A stretch of 64,000 nt of DNA from Phymatolithon calcareum (lineage: Eukaryota > Rhodophyta > Florideophyceae > Hapalidiales). The DNA is taken from NCBI GenBank assembly GCA_977006965.1, contig OZ345362.1, forward strand, positions 1,612,001-1,676,000, written 5' to 3'. A program made the translations under genes and the position numbers. The notes under the pieces are model-generated. The model had not been told where the DNA came from. It was given only the letters and a program-made list of their open reading frames with translations, and did no database searches. Below are positions 33,055 through 44,259 of this stretch, in pieces; the first letter of the stretch is position 1; each line of letters opens with the position of its first letter.

Positions 33055-33314
33055 CTAGGACTTCAAGTGGCATATACCCATGTCTTGTGCTAACTTGGCG
33101 GTCTTAATGCGATCAAGCGGCTTCGTCAATGCGTCGGCGACCATGAAGTTCGTCTCGCAATACTTGATGTTCAGCTTCCCGGTGGCAACAACATCCCAGA
33201 CATAGTGATATTGTATGTCGATGTGCTTGTTTCGCTGAGTGATGGCAGCGTTCTTCCCCGTCGCGATCGCACTCTGACTGTCGGTATACAGAGTCATGCG
33301 AGCTGGTTTGACGA
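33055..33314 (-). pseudogene. Copia RNase H C-terminal fragment
   Basis: Encodes V-K-P-A-R-M-T-L-Y-T-D-S-Q-S-A through D-A-L-T-K-P-L-D-R-I-K to the stop, adjoining the type C LTR to its left. It is cut at the right by the G1 gypsy LTR. Confidence 0.9.
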
Positions 33315-33868
33315 TGTAGTATAGCGGATTCCCGGTTGGACCCGCTATACCTGCGCAACGGGATAGCAGCCCCGAAGCGCGGTGTGTGTCGGCAGAGCGT
33401 GTAGAACGCGAGGGTTTTATTGTATGTTTCACCAGCGAGCGAGGGATGAGCGGCGTGGAACGCCTGGTCGAATAGGTGTCACTCACCGGGCGAAGACCGA
33501 AGTGGTCGGTACGGCGCCTCAGCCAGTGACGCGGGCAAAGTTGGAGGTAGCACTCCTTGCCGCGAAGTGCCCAGCTCAGGTGGAGGTTCTAGAAGGTCAA
33601 TGGCCGCTGGAGTCGCAACAGTGGTCCCGAAGACCTTCTCTGCGAAGCCAAGCTAAGCCGGAAGTTCCTTGTTTATCATAGCTTACGGGCGACGGGCTTA
33701 AGTACCCGTTGCTCCGCTGACAGTGTCAGGCGAAAAACGACTACTGTAAAGCTAAGTCCAGATTAATCTACGAAGTGTCATACACGAAATACTACATTGG
33801 TCCCTAATGGACCAGTGGGCCAAAAGGGCGGAAAAATATCATAGGTGGCGAATGTGCACTCTACTACA
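33315..33868 (-). repeat. G1 3' LTR
   Basis: Begins TGTAGTATAGCGG and ends CTCTACTACA, with inverted TGTAG/CTACA termini, 554 bp. A shorter alternative end (ATACTACA at 33796) also fits TG...CA. I prefer 33868 because a C-rich PPT complement follows it, exactly as after the G2 LTR. Confidence 0.65.
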
Positions 33869-33880
33869 CCACCCCCTCCC
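33869..33880 (-). promoter_or_regulatory. G1 polypurine tract
   Basis: CCACCCCCTCCC on plus, i.e. GGGAGGGGGTGG on minus, directly before the LTR in the minus sense. It sets the orientation of G1. Confidence 0.65.
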
Positions 33881-33926
33881 ACAGATCCGAGCATGACGAG
33901 GAAGTGGCATGCTCGAGGTCAGACCT

Positions 33927-34540
33927 ATGGCGAACTTGTGTCCTGTCGTCGATCGGTTTGCAGCGCAAGTCCCTCCAGCCGTTCAGGCCACGCGTGATTG
34001 GGAGGTCTGGGTTTCGAGGAACATTGTGGGAGAGTAAACCGGTAGCGGCTGGCGGTTTAAGGCGCCAAGGGGTTGGCGGTGGCGAACGAAGCTCGAAGCG
34101 AGAGCACGAGCGTTGCGCACGAAATATCCGCTGCCACGTCGCTTGGGGGCTGACATCGACTGGGCGTGAGACGCCGAGAACCAGCGTTGGGCTGTGGAAT
34201 TCTTTGCGAAGACGTGCGACGTCAGGTGGAGTGATTCGCTTCGGCGGTTCGACGCCGGAGTCCTGTGCAGCCTCGGAGGACCAGCGGGATTAGTCGCACG
34301 AGAATGCTCTTCAGTCGAGGCGCGCGCGGCCGACACCGGGCGTCGTAACGCCAGACGTTGGCGTCATGAGCATGGGGCAATCATTCCCGGGTGCTCTGTC
34401 GAGGGCGACGTGTTCACGACCACCGAAGTACGCCTTGGGCGTTACGTTCGCACTCCGGAAGGCTCCGAGGGCCTGGAGGTTCCGTACGACTTGTACGTCG
34501 CGACCCCTCAGGTCTGCCTTCTGTGGGGATTGCAAATGGC
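33927..34540 (+). pseudogene. G1 antisense ORF (homolog of the G2 antisense ORF), truncated
   Basis: One frame from the ATG at 33927 with in-frame TAA (34035-34037) and TGA (34167-34169), running to the copia junction. It aligns with the 44260 ORF of G2: both have V-P-x-x-x-Q-x-T-x-D-W near the start. Both later share R-H-E/R-x-G-x-x-I-P-G, then L/V-G-R-Y-x-R-x-P, L-E-V-x-Y and Q-M-A-E in the same order and spacing, roughly 40% identical over the last 65 residues by eye. The ORF lies on the strand opposite to the inferred gypsy sense strand. Function unknown; no zinc knuckle or enzyme motif is visible. Past 34540 the frame runs on, in register, into copia RT sequence. Confidence 0.7.
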
Positions 34541-35399
34541 GGAGGAGATTCGCCGAGACCGTACTCTTCGGACCCTTCATCTTTCGCAGTCGGTCTACGC
34601 TCAGTCGGTCTTGGAACGCTTCGGCATGGAGAACTCGAAACCGGCATCTACTCCAATGGAGTCAAGCAACAAGAACATCGCAATCGAGGAAGTGGATATC
34701 ACCGAGTCTCTTGGAGACGAAGTTCCGTATCGTCCAGCTATCGGAAGCCTGATGTACTTGATGGTCGGCACTCGTACAGACATCTCGGACTCGGTCGGCA
34801 AGCTTTCTTCGTTTTGCGAGAAACCCTTAAAGCGTTACTGGATAGGTGTTAAGCGCGTTCTTCGGTACATTGCAGGTACTCGAGACTATGGGATTCTGTT
34901 CGGTGCAAGTGGGAACATGGTACCAATCGTGTACACAGACGCGGATTGGGCAGGTTGTCGTGACACAAGGCGATCAACAAGTGGGTATGTGTTCCTTCTT
35001 GCAGGGGGTGCCATAAGCTGGCGTTCGAAGAAACAAACTATCGTCGCCACGTCAACATGCGAAGCGGAGTACATCGTTTCCTGTGCCGCCGCCAAGGAAG
35101 CTGTTTGATTGTCAAGACTTATCGCAGATATCCAAGGTCTCCAGAAGCCCACTCTCATGACTTTCTATACCGACAGTCAGAGTGCAATCGCAACCGGGAG
35201 GAACGCTGCCATCACTCAACGCAACAAGCATATTGACATCCAATATCACTACGTTCGTGATGTTGTTGCAACAAGAAAGATCTCGATTAAGTACTGCAAT
35301 ACTGAGTGCATGGTTGCTGATGCACTAACCAAGCCACTCCATCGAATCAAGATAGACAAGTTCGTTCAAGGGATGGGAGTATGCAAGCACAGGGCGTAG
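34541..35399 (+). pseudogene. Copia RT C-terminus and RNase H fragment fused to the G1 ORF
   Basis: Begins at I-R-R-D-R-T-L-R-T-L-H in the RT and continues through Y-T-D-A-D-W-A-G and S-T-C-E-A-E-Y. A TGA (35106-35108) replaces the Trp of W-L-S-R-L. It resumes in the same frame through F-Y-T-D-S-Q-S-A to the stop at 35397-35399. It ends 21 bp before the type D LTR, with a mutated purine tract (AAGCGGGAG). It is nearly identical to the C-terminal part of Copia-4 at 40.6-41.5 kb. No upstream copia half exists; the preceding sequence is gypsy G1. Confidence 0.92.
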
Positions 35400-35420
35400 T
35401 GTGCCTCGATCAAGCGGGAG

Positions 35421-35863
35421 TGTTGGAAGTGTGATTGCTTTGAGCTCTAGTCGCAAACACACTTCAATATCAAGGTATGATCTCGGTACACGTGTACACG
35501 TGTCAAGTCGAAAGTCAAAATGTCTCAGAACTTTGAATCAATGAGATTGGCAGTGACACGTGTCAAAGTGTGATATGAGTATGATAATCATACTCCCCCT
35601 CTCAGTAGATGATTCTTAATTTTTTCGTGTTGCACGAGTCATATGATATTATGACAAATGTTTTTAGGGTTAGAGTGTCTCCGTCGTCAATTAGGTTTTT
35701 TGATCAAGTTGATTGAGTTCTTAGGTCTATATAGTCTTGACGTGAGGTCCGCCAACTCAATAAACCAAGGAACTCATTCTCACCTATCTCAGCTTCTACT
35801 GAACCATTTTCCTGCAACCAAACTTTTTCATTCTCCTCATCAATAGCCGAAACTTCTCCAAAA
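35421..35863 (+). repeat. Copia-4 5' LTR (type D), also serving the upstream fragment
   Basis: 443 bp. Shares private variants with 41510-41952 (TTGCACGAGTCAT, CTCCAAAA end), so these two are a pair. It is preceded by RNase H plus a purine tract and followed by a primer site, so it sits between two internal regions as one LTR. Confidence 0.92.
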
Positions 35864-35879
35864 GTTTATGGGCCCAGTC
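35864..35879 (+). promoter_or_regulatory. Copia-4 primer binding site
   Basis: GTTTATGGGCCCAGTC, one mismatch to the consensus complement of the initiator tRNA-Met anticodon arm. Confidence 0.75.
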
Positions 35880-36270
35880 AAAGCACCTCAACCACCGCGT
35901 TTCATCATCATCGTCATGATCTCCGGGGTTCTCCTTCGCCCCCGATCTGTCTCTGTCTGATCTTCCTGCTTGCGCATCCTGGTCAAGAATCGTTGATTCT
36001 GCTCGGCCCACTTCAGGGGTTCATTAAGCATCTTGCAGTGCGCGTTGCCGGCTGCAGGTTCAGGTGTACCAAAACACCACAAGGGTTTTCCTGTTGCGTA
36101 TCCTTGTTAAAAAAGTTTGATTCTTACTATGCCTGTTTCAGGATACCACAAAACGTCTTGTAGTGCCTGTTGCCGACTGCAGGTTCAGGTGTACCAAAAC
36201 GCCACAAGAGGTATACGGCCATTGAGCCATTCCCCGATTAAGGACCGGGTCATTCCGACTCGAAGGAATT
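35880..36270 (+). other. Copia-4 leader with tandem repeat units
   Basis: Non-coding leader with two copies of the GCAGGTTCAGGTGTACC unit (around 36052 and 36180). It breaks off at GAAGGAATTT, where sister copies continue to gag, and joins Copia-5 sequence. Confidence 0.7.
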
Positions 36271-39114
36271 TGGAAATAAACCTAACGAAGTTTCCTGTTT
36301 CGCGAGCCTACAGCTCTGGCATGAACGACTTGCGCATGTTGACCACAGTGGAATTACCGGAATAGTAAACCATGGGGTGGTGAAAGGTGTAAAGATTGCT
36401 CCCAACTCACAGTCCACACATCCATGTAATGTTTGTCTTGCCGGCAAAGGTCATCGTGCTCCGATTCCAAAGTCCAGTAGTTCTCGCTCCACAGCTGTTC
36501 TCGATCTCGTACATTCAGACGTTCTTGGTCCTATCGACATTCCGTCCCTTGGAGGATCACAGTACTTCATCACATTCATCGATGATCACTCCAAGTGGAC
36601 CACGGTATTCACCATGCGAAAGAAATCGGAGAGCTTTGAGTGTTTTCGGAAGTTTCACAATTACGCTGAAACCCATACAGGTAGAAAGCTTAAGCACTTG
36701 AACATACAGGACTTCTCGAAAGCACCAAAGCTCAAAGCAATTAGGACAGACAATGGAGGCGAGTACCTTTCAAACGAGTTCAAGGCATATCCTGCGGAAC
36801 ACGGCATCCATCAACAGCTCACAGTCGCTTACACCCCACAGCAAAATGGGGTGGCTGAACGCATGAACCGCACACTTCTCAACTTAGTGCGCTCGATGCG
36901 TCATCACAGAGGCATCGAGAAGAAATTCTGGGCTGAAGCGTTGGCAACTGCTGTGTATGTGCGCAACCGAGTTACGTCACGAGGACTTCCTTCGAACACG
37001 ACCCCCCCGATCACATATGGATGGGTGCCCCTCCAGATTTGGGACACTTGCCCGTATTTGGCGCCAAGTGTTGGTACGTGATTCCGAAGAAGAAAGTGAA
37101 GAAACTCGACAGTCGTACTCGTGAGGCGGTTATGCTGGGATACTCGTTGGCATCAAAAGGGTATAAGCTGTGGGATGCGGATTTGCGGAAAGTGATTGTG
37201 TCAAGGGACGTGACGTTCAATGAATCGGAATTCGGATTCGATGAGACCGAAACCAATGTATCACTTGAAACTCCTCAAATCAAAATGAGTGATGGTACGG
37301 TTGAAGGTAAGGTCATTTCGGATGTAGATGATAAGAGCATCGAGAAGGACATTGACGAAGGTGAGCAAGCAGATGGTGGAGAACAACCTATATCTCCATC
37401 TGGTTCTGACGAAACATCTCCGATGATCGCCAAACCCATTCTGCGTAGGTCAGCTCGGGTCTCAAAACCACCCACTGACTTCTGGAACGCTCCCTCGCAT
37501 ACTGCTATGCTGGCCTTCGAGTCCGTCAACCTTGCATCTGAAACCGGTTTGTCTTCTCATCAAGTGCCTCAGACCTTCAAGGAAGCGACTTCAATTTAAA
37601 ATGTCGACTTCTGGTCTCCGGGCATTGAGAATGAACACTCGTCACTAACCCGCAACAACACTTGGAAGTTGGTCACTCGCAAGCCTGGCATGAACGTTTT
37701 ACCGTGCAAGTATGTCTTCAAGGTCAAGGATACAGGCCCTAAAGTCCGCATTGTTGCGAAAGGGTTCCGACAGGTGCATGGGGTGGACTACGGTGAAACG
37801 TATGCCCCAGTCGTAAAGTTCACCTCGATTCGTATCCGACTTGCAACCGTTGCTGTCCATGATTTGGAACTCTACCAAATGGATGTTGTTACGGCTTTCT
37901 TGCATGGTGACCTTGACGAAGACATCTACATGGAGGTTCCGTCTGGATTTCGTGATCCCAAGCGTCCCAACCTTGTTTGCAAGCTCTTGAAGGCACTATA
38001 CGGCCTGAAGAAAGCACCGCGACAGTGGCATGCCAAAATCGACAAGTTCCTCATTGACGAGCTCGGCTTCTCAAGTAGTCCCAATGATCCTTGTCTTTAT
38101 GTCCGGCATAAGTCAAGCAGCATCATGATCATCGCGCTATATGTGGATGACTTGCTGATTGCCGGAAACGATACTTCTTCTATTTCGTGGATCAAGGGGG
38201 AGCTGAACAAGCGATTCGAGATGAAGGACCTTGGAGAAGCTAGTGTTTGTCTTGGACTTGAAATTCGCCGAGATCGCACACTTCGAACTCTTCACCTCTC
38301 GCAGTCGGTCTACGCTCAGTCAGTCTTGGAACGTTTCGGGATGGAGAACTCGAAACCAGCACCAACCCCTATGGAGTCAAGCAACAAGAACACCGGAACC
38401 GAAGAAGTCGACATCACCCAGCTCGTCGATGAACAAGTTCCATACCGTCCAGCCATCGGAAGTCTCATGTACTTGATGGTTGGTACACGCCCAGACATCT
38501 CGGACTCGGTCGGAAAGCTGTCTTCGTTCTGCGAAAAGCCTCTGAAACGTCACTGGATGGGCGTGAAGCGTGTTCTGCGATACATTGCGGGTACTCGAGA
38601 TCACGGAATTTTGTTCGATGGAAGTGGGAGTTTGGTTCCAATCGGTTACACGGATGCGGATTGGGCGGGATGTGTTGAGACAAGACGGTCCACGAGTGGC
38701 TATGTGTTCCTTCTTGCAGGGGGAGCCATAAGCTGGCGTTCAAAGAAGCAAACCATCGTCGCCACTTCAACATGCGAAGCGGAATACATCGCTTCGTGTG
38801 CCGCCGCCAAGGAATCTGTCTGGTTGTCAAGACTCATTGCCGATGTTCAAGGTCTGGAGAAGCCATCCGCCATGACTCTGTACACTGACAGTCAAAGTGC
38901 GATCGCGACCGGGCGAAACGCGGCCATCACTCAGAGGAACAAGCACATAGACATCCAATATCACTATGTTCGTGATGTGGTTGCAACGGGCAAGATATCT
39001 ATCACGTATTGTAGTACTGAGTTGATGATTGCGGATGCACTCACCAAGCCACTCGATCGTATCAAGACGGCCAAGTTCGCACATGACATGGGTATATGCG
39101 CGAGAAAGTCGTAG
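36271..39114 (+). pseudogene. Copia-5 polyprotein fragment, integrase to RNase H
   Basis: Starts within the gag-pre-integrase region (N-K-P-N-E-V-S-C-F-A-S-L-Q-L-W-H), so gag and protease are absent. The integrase core (T-D-N-G-G, V-A-E-R) reads in one frame to about 37000. There extra bases in a C-run (ACGACCCCCCCGATC) shift frame. The linker and RT continue in the new frame, with TAA at 37597-37599 (Lys in Copia-1), then open through RT Y-V-D-D-L-L-I-A-G and RNase H to the stop at 39112-39114. The same TAA occurs in Copia-7. Closest to type A coding sequence (Copia-1). Confidence 0.93.
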
Positions 39115-39135
39115 TGACCCTCGATCAAGGGGGAG

Positions 39136-39580
39136 TGTTGGAAGTGAGATTGCTTGGAGCTCGAATCGCAAACACACTTCAGTATCAAGGTATGATCTCG
39201 GTACACGTGTACACGTGTCAAGTCGAATGTCAAATTGTCTCAGAACTTTGAATCAAGAAGATTGGCAGTGACACGTGTCAAAGTATGATAAGAGTATGAT
39301 AATCATACTCCCCTCACTCAGTAGATGATTCTTGATTTTTTCATGGTACACGTGTCATATGATAGTATGACAAATTTGTTTAGGGTTAGTGTGTCTCCGT
39401 CGTCAGTTAGGGTTTTTGATCAAGTCTGGTTGTTTTGTCTGGTCTATATAGTCTTTACCTGTGGTCCGGCAAGTGAATATACCAAGGAACTCATTCTCAC
39501 CTAACTTCACTTCTCCTTCACCAATCTTCACCAACCAAACTTCTCCAATCTCCTAATCTTATCCCTAACCTCCAACAACA
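39136..39580 (+). repeat. Copia-5 3' LTR
   Basis: 445 bp. Follows a purine tract (AGGGGGAG) and ends CCTCCAACAACA. The front is type A-like, while the last 80 bp resemble the type C end (TCTTATCCCTAACCTCC), so it may be mosaic. No primer site follows. Confidence 0.88.
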
Positions 39581-41488
39581 AGCAGCGTATGTCGATGAGA
39601 GTCGAAGCATCAACCGTGAAAGCTGAGACTGCGGCACTGCTCACAGCCAGACGCGATGGAGAACGCATTCGTGACCACTGTGACCATTGTCATCAATCCG
39701 GACATAAGAGCCTTAAGTGTTGGACCAAATTCCCTCACCTTGCTCCGGAAGGATACAAACGTCGGAATGAAAAGCAAACAAAACCATCTGCATTTCTGAC
39801 TGATGAGTCGGATCCTGTTCGTGTCATGTCTGATTCCGACTTTGTATGCGTGATGGCCAAGAGCTCCCCCGCATACTGCAATGCTTGTCTTCGAATCTGA
39901 AAATCTCGCATCGGAATCCGGTTTGTCTTCTCATCAAATACCTCAGACCTTTAAGGAAGCGACTTCAAATCATAATGTCGACTTCTGGTCACCAGCGATT
40001 GAGAAAGAACATTCGTCACTGCTGCAAAACAATACCTGCAATCAGGTTCCGCGCAACTCCGACATGAACGTGCTACCGTGCAAGTATGTCTTCAAGGTCA
40101 AGGATACAGGCCCAAAAGTTCGAATTGTGGCAAAAAGTTTCCGACAGGTGCATGGGGTGGACTACGGTGAAACGTATGCCCCAGTCGTGAAATTCACTTC
40201 GATTCGTATCCTACTTGCAACGGTTGCTGTCCATGATCTGGAACTCCACCAAATGGATGTTGTGACAGCGTTCCTGCATGGTGACCTTGACGAAGACATC
40301 TACATGGAAGTTCCTGCCGGATTTCGAGATCCCAAGCGTCCCAACCTTGTTTGCAAGCTCTTGAAGGAACTATACGGTCTGAAGCAAGCTCCGCGGCAAT
40401 GGCATGCCAAGATCGACAAGTTCCTCATCGACGAGCTCGGCTTCTCAAGCAGTCCCAACGATCCTTGTCTGTACGTCCGGCACAAGTCAAACAGCATCAT
40501 GATCATCGCGCTGTATGTGGATGACATACTGATTGCTGGAAACGACACCTCTGCCATTTCTTGGATCAAGGGGGAGCTGAACAAGCGGTTCGAGATGAAG
40601 GACCTTCATGAAGCAAGTGTATGGCTTGGGCTTGAGATTCGTCGGGACCGTACTCTTCGGACCCTTCATCTTTCGCAGTCGGTCTACGCTCAGTCGGTCT
40701 TGGAACGCTTCGGCATGGAGAACTCGAAACCGGCACCTACCCCAATGGAGTCAAGCAACAAGAACACCGCAATCGAGGAAGTGCATATCACCGAATCTCT
40801 TGGAGACGAAGTTCTGTATCGTCCAGCTATCGGAAGCCTGATGTACTTGATGGTCGGCACTCGCCGAGACATCTCGGACTCGGTCGGCAAGCTTTCTTCG
40901 TTTTGCGAGAAACCCTTAAAGCGTCACTGGATGGGTGTTAAGCGCGTTCTTCGGTACATTGCAGGTACTCGAGACTATGGGATTCTGTTCGGTGCAAGTG
41001 GGAACATGGTACCAATCGTGTACACAGACGCGGATTGGGCAGGTTGTCGTGACACAAGGCGATCAACAAGTGGGTATGTGTTCCTTCTTGCAGGGGGTGC
41101 CATAAGCTGGCGTTCGAAGAAACAAACTATCGTCGCCACGTCAACATGCGAAGCGGAGTACATCGTTTCCTGTGCCGCCGCCAAGGAAGCTGTTTGGCTG
41201 TCAAGTCTTATCGCAGATATCCAAGGTCTCCAGAAGCCCACTCTCATGACTTTGTATACCGACATTCAGAGTGCAATCGCAACCGGGAGGAACGCTGCCA
41301 TCACTCAACGCAACAAGCATATTGACATCCAATATCACTACGTTCGTGATGTTGTTGCAACAGGAAAGATCTCGATTAAGTATTGCAATACTGAGTCCTT
41401 GGTTGCTGATGCACTAACCAAGCCACTCGATCGAATCAAGACAGCCAAGTTCGCTGAAGAGATGGGAGTATGCAAGCAAGTGGCGTAG
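39581..41488 (+). pseudogene. Copia-4 polyprotein with deletion of protease and integrase
   Basis: Gag resumes at Q-R-M-S-M-R-V-E-A-S and keeps the knuckle C-D-H-C...H...C. At about 39861 (V-M-A-K) it jumps to the linker before RT (S-S-P-A-Y / A-M-L-V-F-E-S), losing protease and integrase and changing frame. From there 39881-41488 is fully open through RT (Y-V-D-D-I-L-I-A-G) and RNase H (Y-T-D-A-D-W-A-G, S-T-C-E-A-E-Y) to the stop. L-Y-T-D-I-Q-S-A replaces the usual T-D-S-Q. The RT-RNase H half is intact but lacks its own start. Confidence 0.93.
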
Positions 41489-41509
41489 TGTGCCTCGATC
41501 AAGGGGGAG

Positions 41510-41952
41510 TGTTGGAAGTGTGATTGCTTGGAGCTCCAGTCGCAAACACACTTCAATATCAAGGTATGATCTCCGTACACGTGTACACGTGTCAAGTCGA
41601 AAGTCAAAGTGTCTCAGAACTTTGAATCAAGAAGATTGGCTGTGACACGTGTCAAAGTGTGATATGAGTATGATAATCATACTCCCCCTCTCAGTAGATG
41701 ATTCTTAATTTTTTCGTGTTGCACGAGTCATATGATATTATGACAAATGTGTTTAGGGTTACAGTGTCTCCGTCGTCAATTAGGTTTTTTGATCAAGTTG
41801 ATTGAGTTCTTAGGTCTATATAGTCTTGACGTGAGGTCCGCCAAGTGAATAAGCCAAGGAACTCATTTTTACCTATCTCAGCTTCTACTCAACCATTTTC
41901 CTTCAACTAAACTTTTTCTTTCTCCTCATCAATAGCCGAACCTTCTCCAAAA
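41510..41952 (+). repeat. Copia-4 3' LTR (type D)
   Basis: 443 bp, preceded by AAGGGGGAG, ending CTCCAAAA like its partner at 35421. No target duplication could be found (GGGAG before 35421, CATCC after 41952). Confidence 0.92.
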
Positions 41953-42370
41953 CATCCTGGACCTTGAAGACATACTTGCACGGTAGCACGTTCATGTCGG
42001 AGTTGCGCGGAACCAGTTTCCAGGTATTGTTGTGGACGAGTGAAGAATGTTCTTTCTCAATGGCATTTGACCAGAAGTCGACATTATGATTTGAAGTCGC
42101 CTCCTTAAAGGTCTGAGGAATTTGATGAGAAGACAAACCGGATTCCGATGCGAGATTGACAGATTCGAAGGCAAGCATTGCAGTGTGCGGGGGGCCCTCC
42201 AGAGGTCAATGGGTTGTTTTGAGACCAGAGCTGACCTGCGCAGAATGGGTTTGGCGATCATCGGTGTAGTTACTTCAGATGCCGGTGGTGCTGTTGGTTG
42301 TTCTGCATCGTCCGCCTGCTGCCCTTCTTCGTTTCTCACATCGAGGTTCTTGTTGTTTTCCTCCAAAGTG
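41953..42370 (-). pseudogene. Copia linker/RT-start fragment
   Basis: The minus strand encodes E-N-N-K-N-L-D...P-M-I-A-K-P-I-L-R-R, then after a frameshift near 42195 A-M-L-A-F-E-S...C-K-Y-V-F-K-V. It is about 420 bp of B-like sequence caught between a type D LTR and a type B LTR, with no element ends of its own. Confidence 0.88.
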
Positions 42371-42814
42371 TGTTGGAGAAGGTTCAGCTATTGATGAGGA
42401 GAAAGAAAACGTTTGGTTGAAGGAAAATGGTTGAGTAGAAGCTGAGATAGGTGAGAATGAGTTCCTTGGTTTATTGACATGGCGGACCTCAAGTCACGAT
42501 TATATAGACCTCAGTACTCAATCAACTTGATCAAAAAACCCTAGTTGACGACGGAAGCACTCTAACCCGAAACAAATTTGTCATAATATCATATGACACG
42601 TGTAACATGAAAAAATGAAGAATCATCTACTGACTGAGGGGGTATGATTATCATACTCATATCACACTTTGACACGTGTCACAGCCAATCTTCTTGATTC
42701 AAAGTTCTGAGACACTTTGACTTTCGACTTGACACGTGTACACGTGTACGGAGATCATACCTTGATATTGAACTGTGTTTGCGACTAGAGCTCCAACCAA
42801 TCACACTTCCAACA
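42371..42814 (-). repeat. Copia-6 3' LTR (type B)
   Basis: 444 bp. On plus it runs TGTTGGAGAAGGTTC to CTTCCAACA, followed by the purine-tract complement CTCCCCCTTGATC. Confidence 0.9.
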
Positions 42815-42835
42815 CTCCCCCTTGATCGAGGAACA

Positions 42836-43146
42836 CTACGCCATTTGCTTGCATACGCCCATCTCTTGAGCGAACTTGGCTGTCTTGATTCGATCGAGTG
42901 GCTTGGTTAGTGCATCAGCAACCATGCACTCAGTATTGCAGTACTTAATCGAGATCTTTCCTCTTGCAACAACATCACGAACGTAGTGATATTGGATGTC
43001 AATATGCTTGTTGCGTTGAGTGATGGCAGCGGTCTTCCCGGTTGCGATTGCACTCTGACTGTCGGTATACAAAGTCATGAGAGTGGGCTTCTGGAGACCT
43101 TGGATATCTGCGATAAGTCTTGACAGCCAAACAGCTTCCTTGGCGG
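42836..43146 (-). pseudogene. Copia-6 RNase H C-terminal segment
   Basis: A-K-E-A-V-W-L-S-R-L, then L-Y-T-D-S-Q-S-A, then D-A-L-T-K-P-L-D-R-I-K to the stop. Its right end abuts the G2 LTR. About 140 bp of RNase H is missing relative to the segment that resumes at 52868. Confidence 0.9.
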
Positions 43147-43904
43147 TGTAGAGGTATGGGGCCCCTTTGTTAGAGGTACCTCAGCGCCGCCCGGTAGCGT
43201 GGCAGAGCGGGAGCGGGCCGAGTTCGGGGTCCCAAGGAGGACGAGCGACAGAGACAACAAAGAAAGGGCAAGGCAGCCCTTGGGGTGGTGCCCGGTAAGT
43301 AGGTCGAAAGGGAGGAGGCAGCCCGAGTGAGGGCGCCGGGAAAGAGGACAAAAAGGGGGAAAAGGGCAGCCCAAGAGAGGGCGCTTGTGAGGCAGGTAGT
43401 AACGTTGGGAGGGCCAGGAGCGACCGGTAGTATCCCCGGTGATCCCGAGCCTCACCTTGTGGGGTTAAAGGCGTAGAACGGGTACGGAGAGCCTGGGTCG
43501 GATATTGGCCTAGGTACAACGAACCCGAGCGAGAGTCGGTGGCGAAGGGGAGGGGCGAAGGGGCTTGACAGGATTGCGGTCCCGCCTTGGGTCACCTCGA
43601 GGTAGTTCCAGAGCAGCTTTACTGAACTTCCGCACAATGGCTTCTGCAAGAGGTACTTGCCCCCTTTTCCCTTCGCCGCCGGCGGTGAAGACTGATATAG
43701 GCTCCACTATTGTAAGGGGGAGGGTTGGGTTACTGTAGGTCGATCCGGGAATGGGAGCTAATCAAAGTATGATGACTAAACTTGGTAATTAGAGAAAGGG
43801 GTACCAGTGGAGCTAAGCCGCGAAAAATAGGCTTACACCGGGCCACACGTGGTACTGCGTGTATCAGATTAAAGCCCCCAGGGTGGGTGGCCTATATCAC
43901 TACA
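43147..43904 (-). repeat. G2 3' LTR
   Basis: 758 bp, TGTAGAGGTATGGGG to TATATCACTACA, with inverted TGTAG/CTACA termini. A different sequence from the G1 LTR, hence a different family of the same lineage. The partner LTR is not in the window. Confidence 0.7.
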
Positions 43905-43917
43905 CGGCCCCCCTCCC
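43905..43917 (-). promoter_or_regulatory. G2 polypurine tract
   Basis: CGGCCCCCCTCCC on plus, i.e. GGGAGGGGGGCCG on minus, immediately preceding the LTR in the minus sense. It is not a primer binding site, which fixes the LTR as the 3' one. Confidence 0.7.
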
Positions 43918-44259
43918 AAAGCGAAGCCGACCCGGCAAGCGTCGACGACTGCCAGCCAGCCCAACAGGTGACTTCCTTGGCAACTTCAACCCAACGGCGG
44001 GTTGGATTACGCGTAGCGCACTGAGCGGCGATCATCGCGTGGGGAGCCGGACTACGCTGGCCCCCCGTTGTTGGCGTTAACCCTGAAAGGTGCGCGGTGA
44101 CTTCTGGTACGTGCATCACTTCTAAGAACCGCGCGGGAAAGAACTGGGTGATGCTGCGCGCGGTCGCTCCTGGGCGCCGCGCGCGTAGTTCGCGTTCACG
44201 TTATTAACCGACGTGAGACGGTCTTCCGATGTTCGGCTGTGCAGCGCATTTTCCCGGAA

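Larger units (their letters stand above)
33315..34540 (-). mobile_element. Gypsy G1 remnant: 3' LTR plus antisense ORF
   Basis: The LTR at left is followed by the complement of a polypurine tract, so the element is minus-oriented and this is its 3' end. Only the antisense ORF region follows; pol, gag and the 5' LTR are missing because copia sequence takes over near 34540. Confidence 0.7.

Noticed and set aside
33797-33820. Primer binding site just after 33796 in G1
   Set aside because: The sequence does not complement a tRNA 3' end I recognise. The longer LTR end at 33868 matches the G2 arrangement better.
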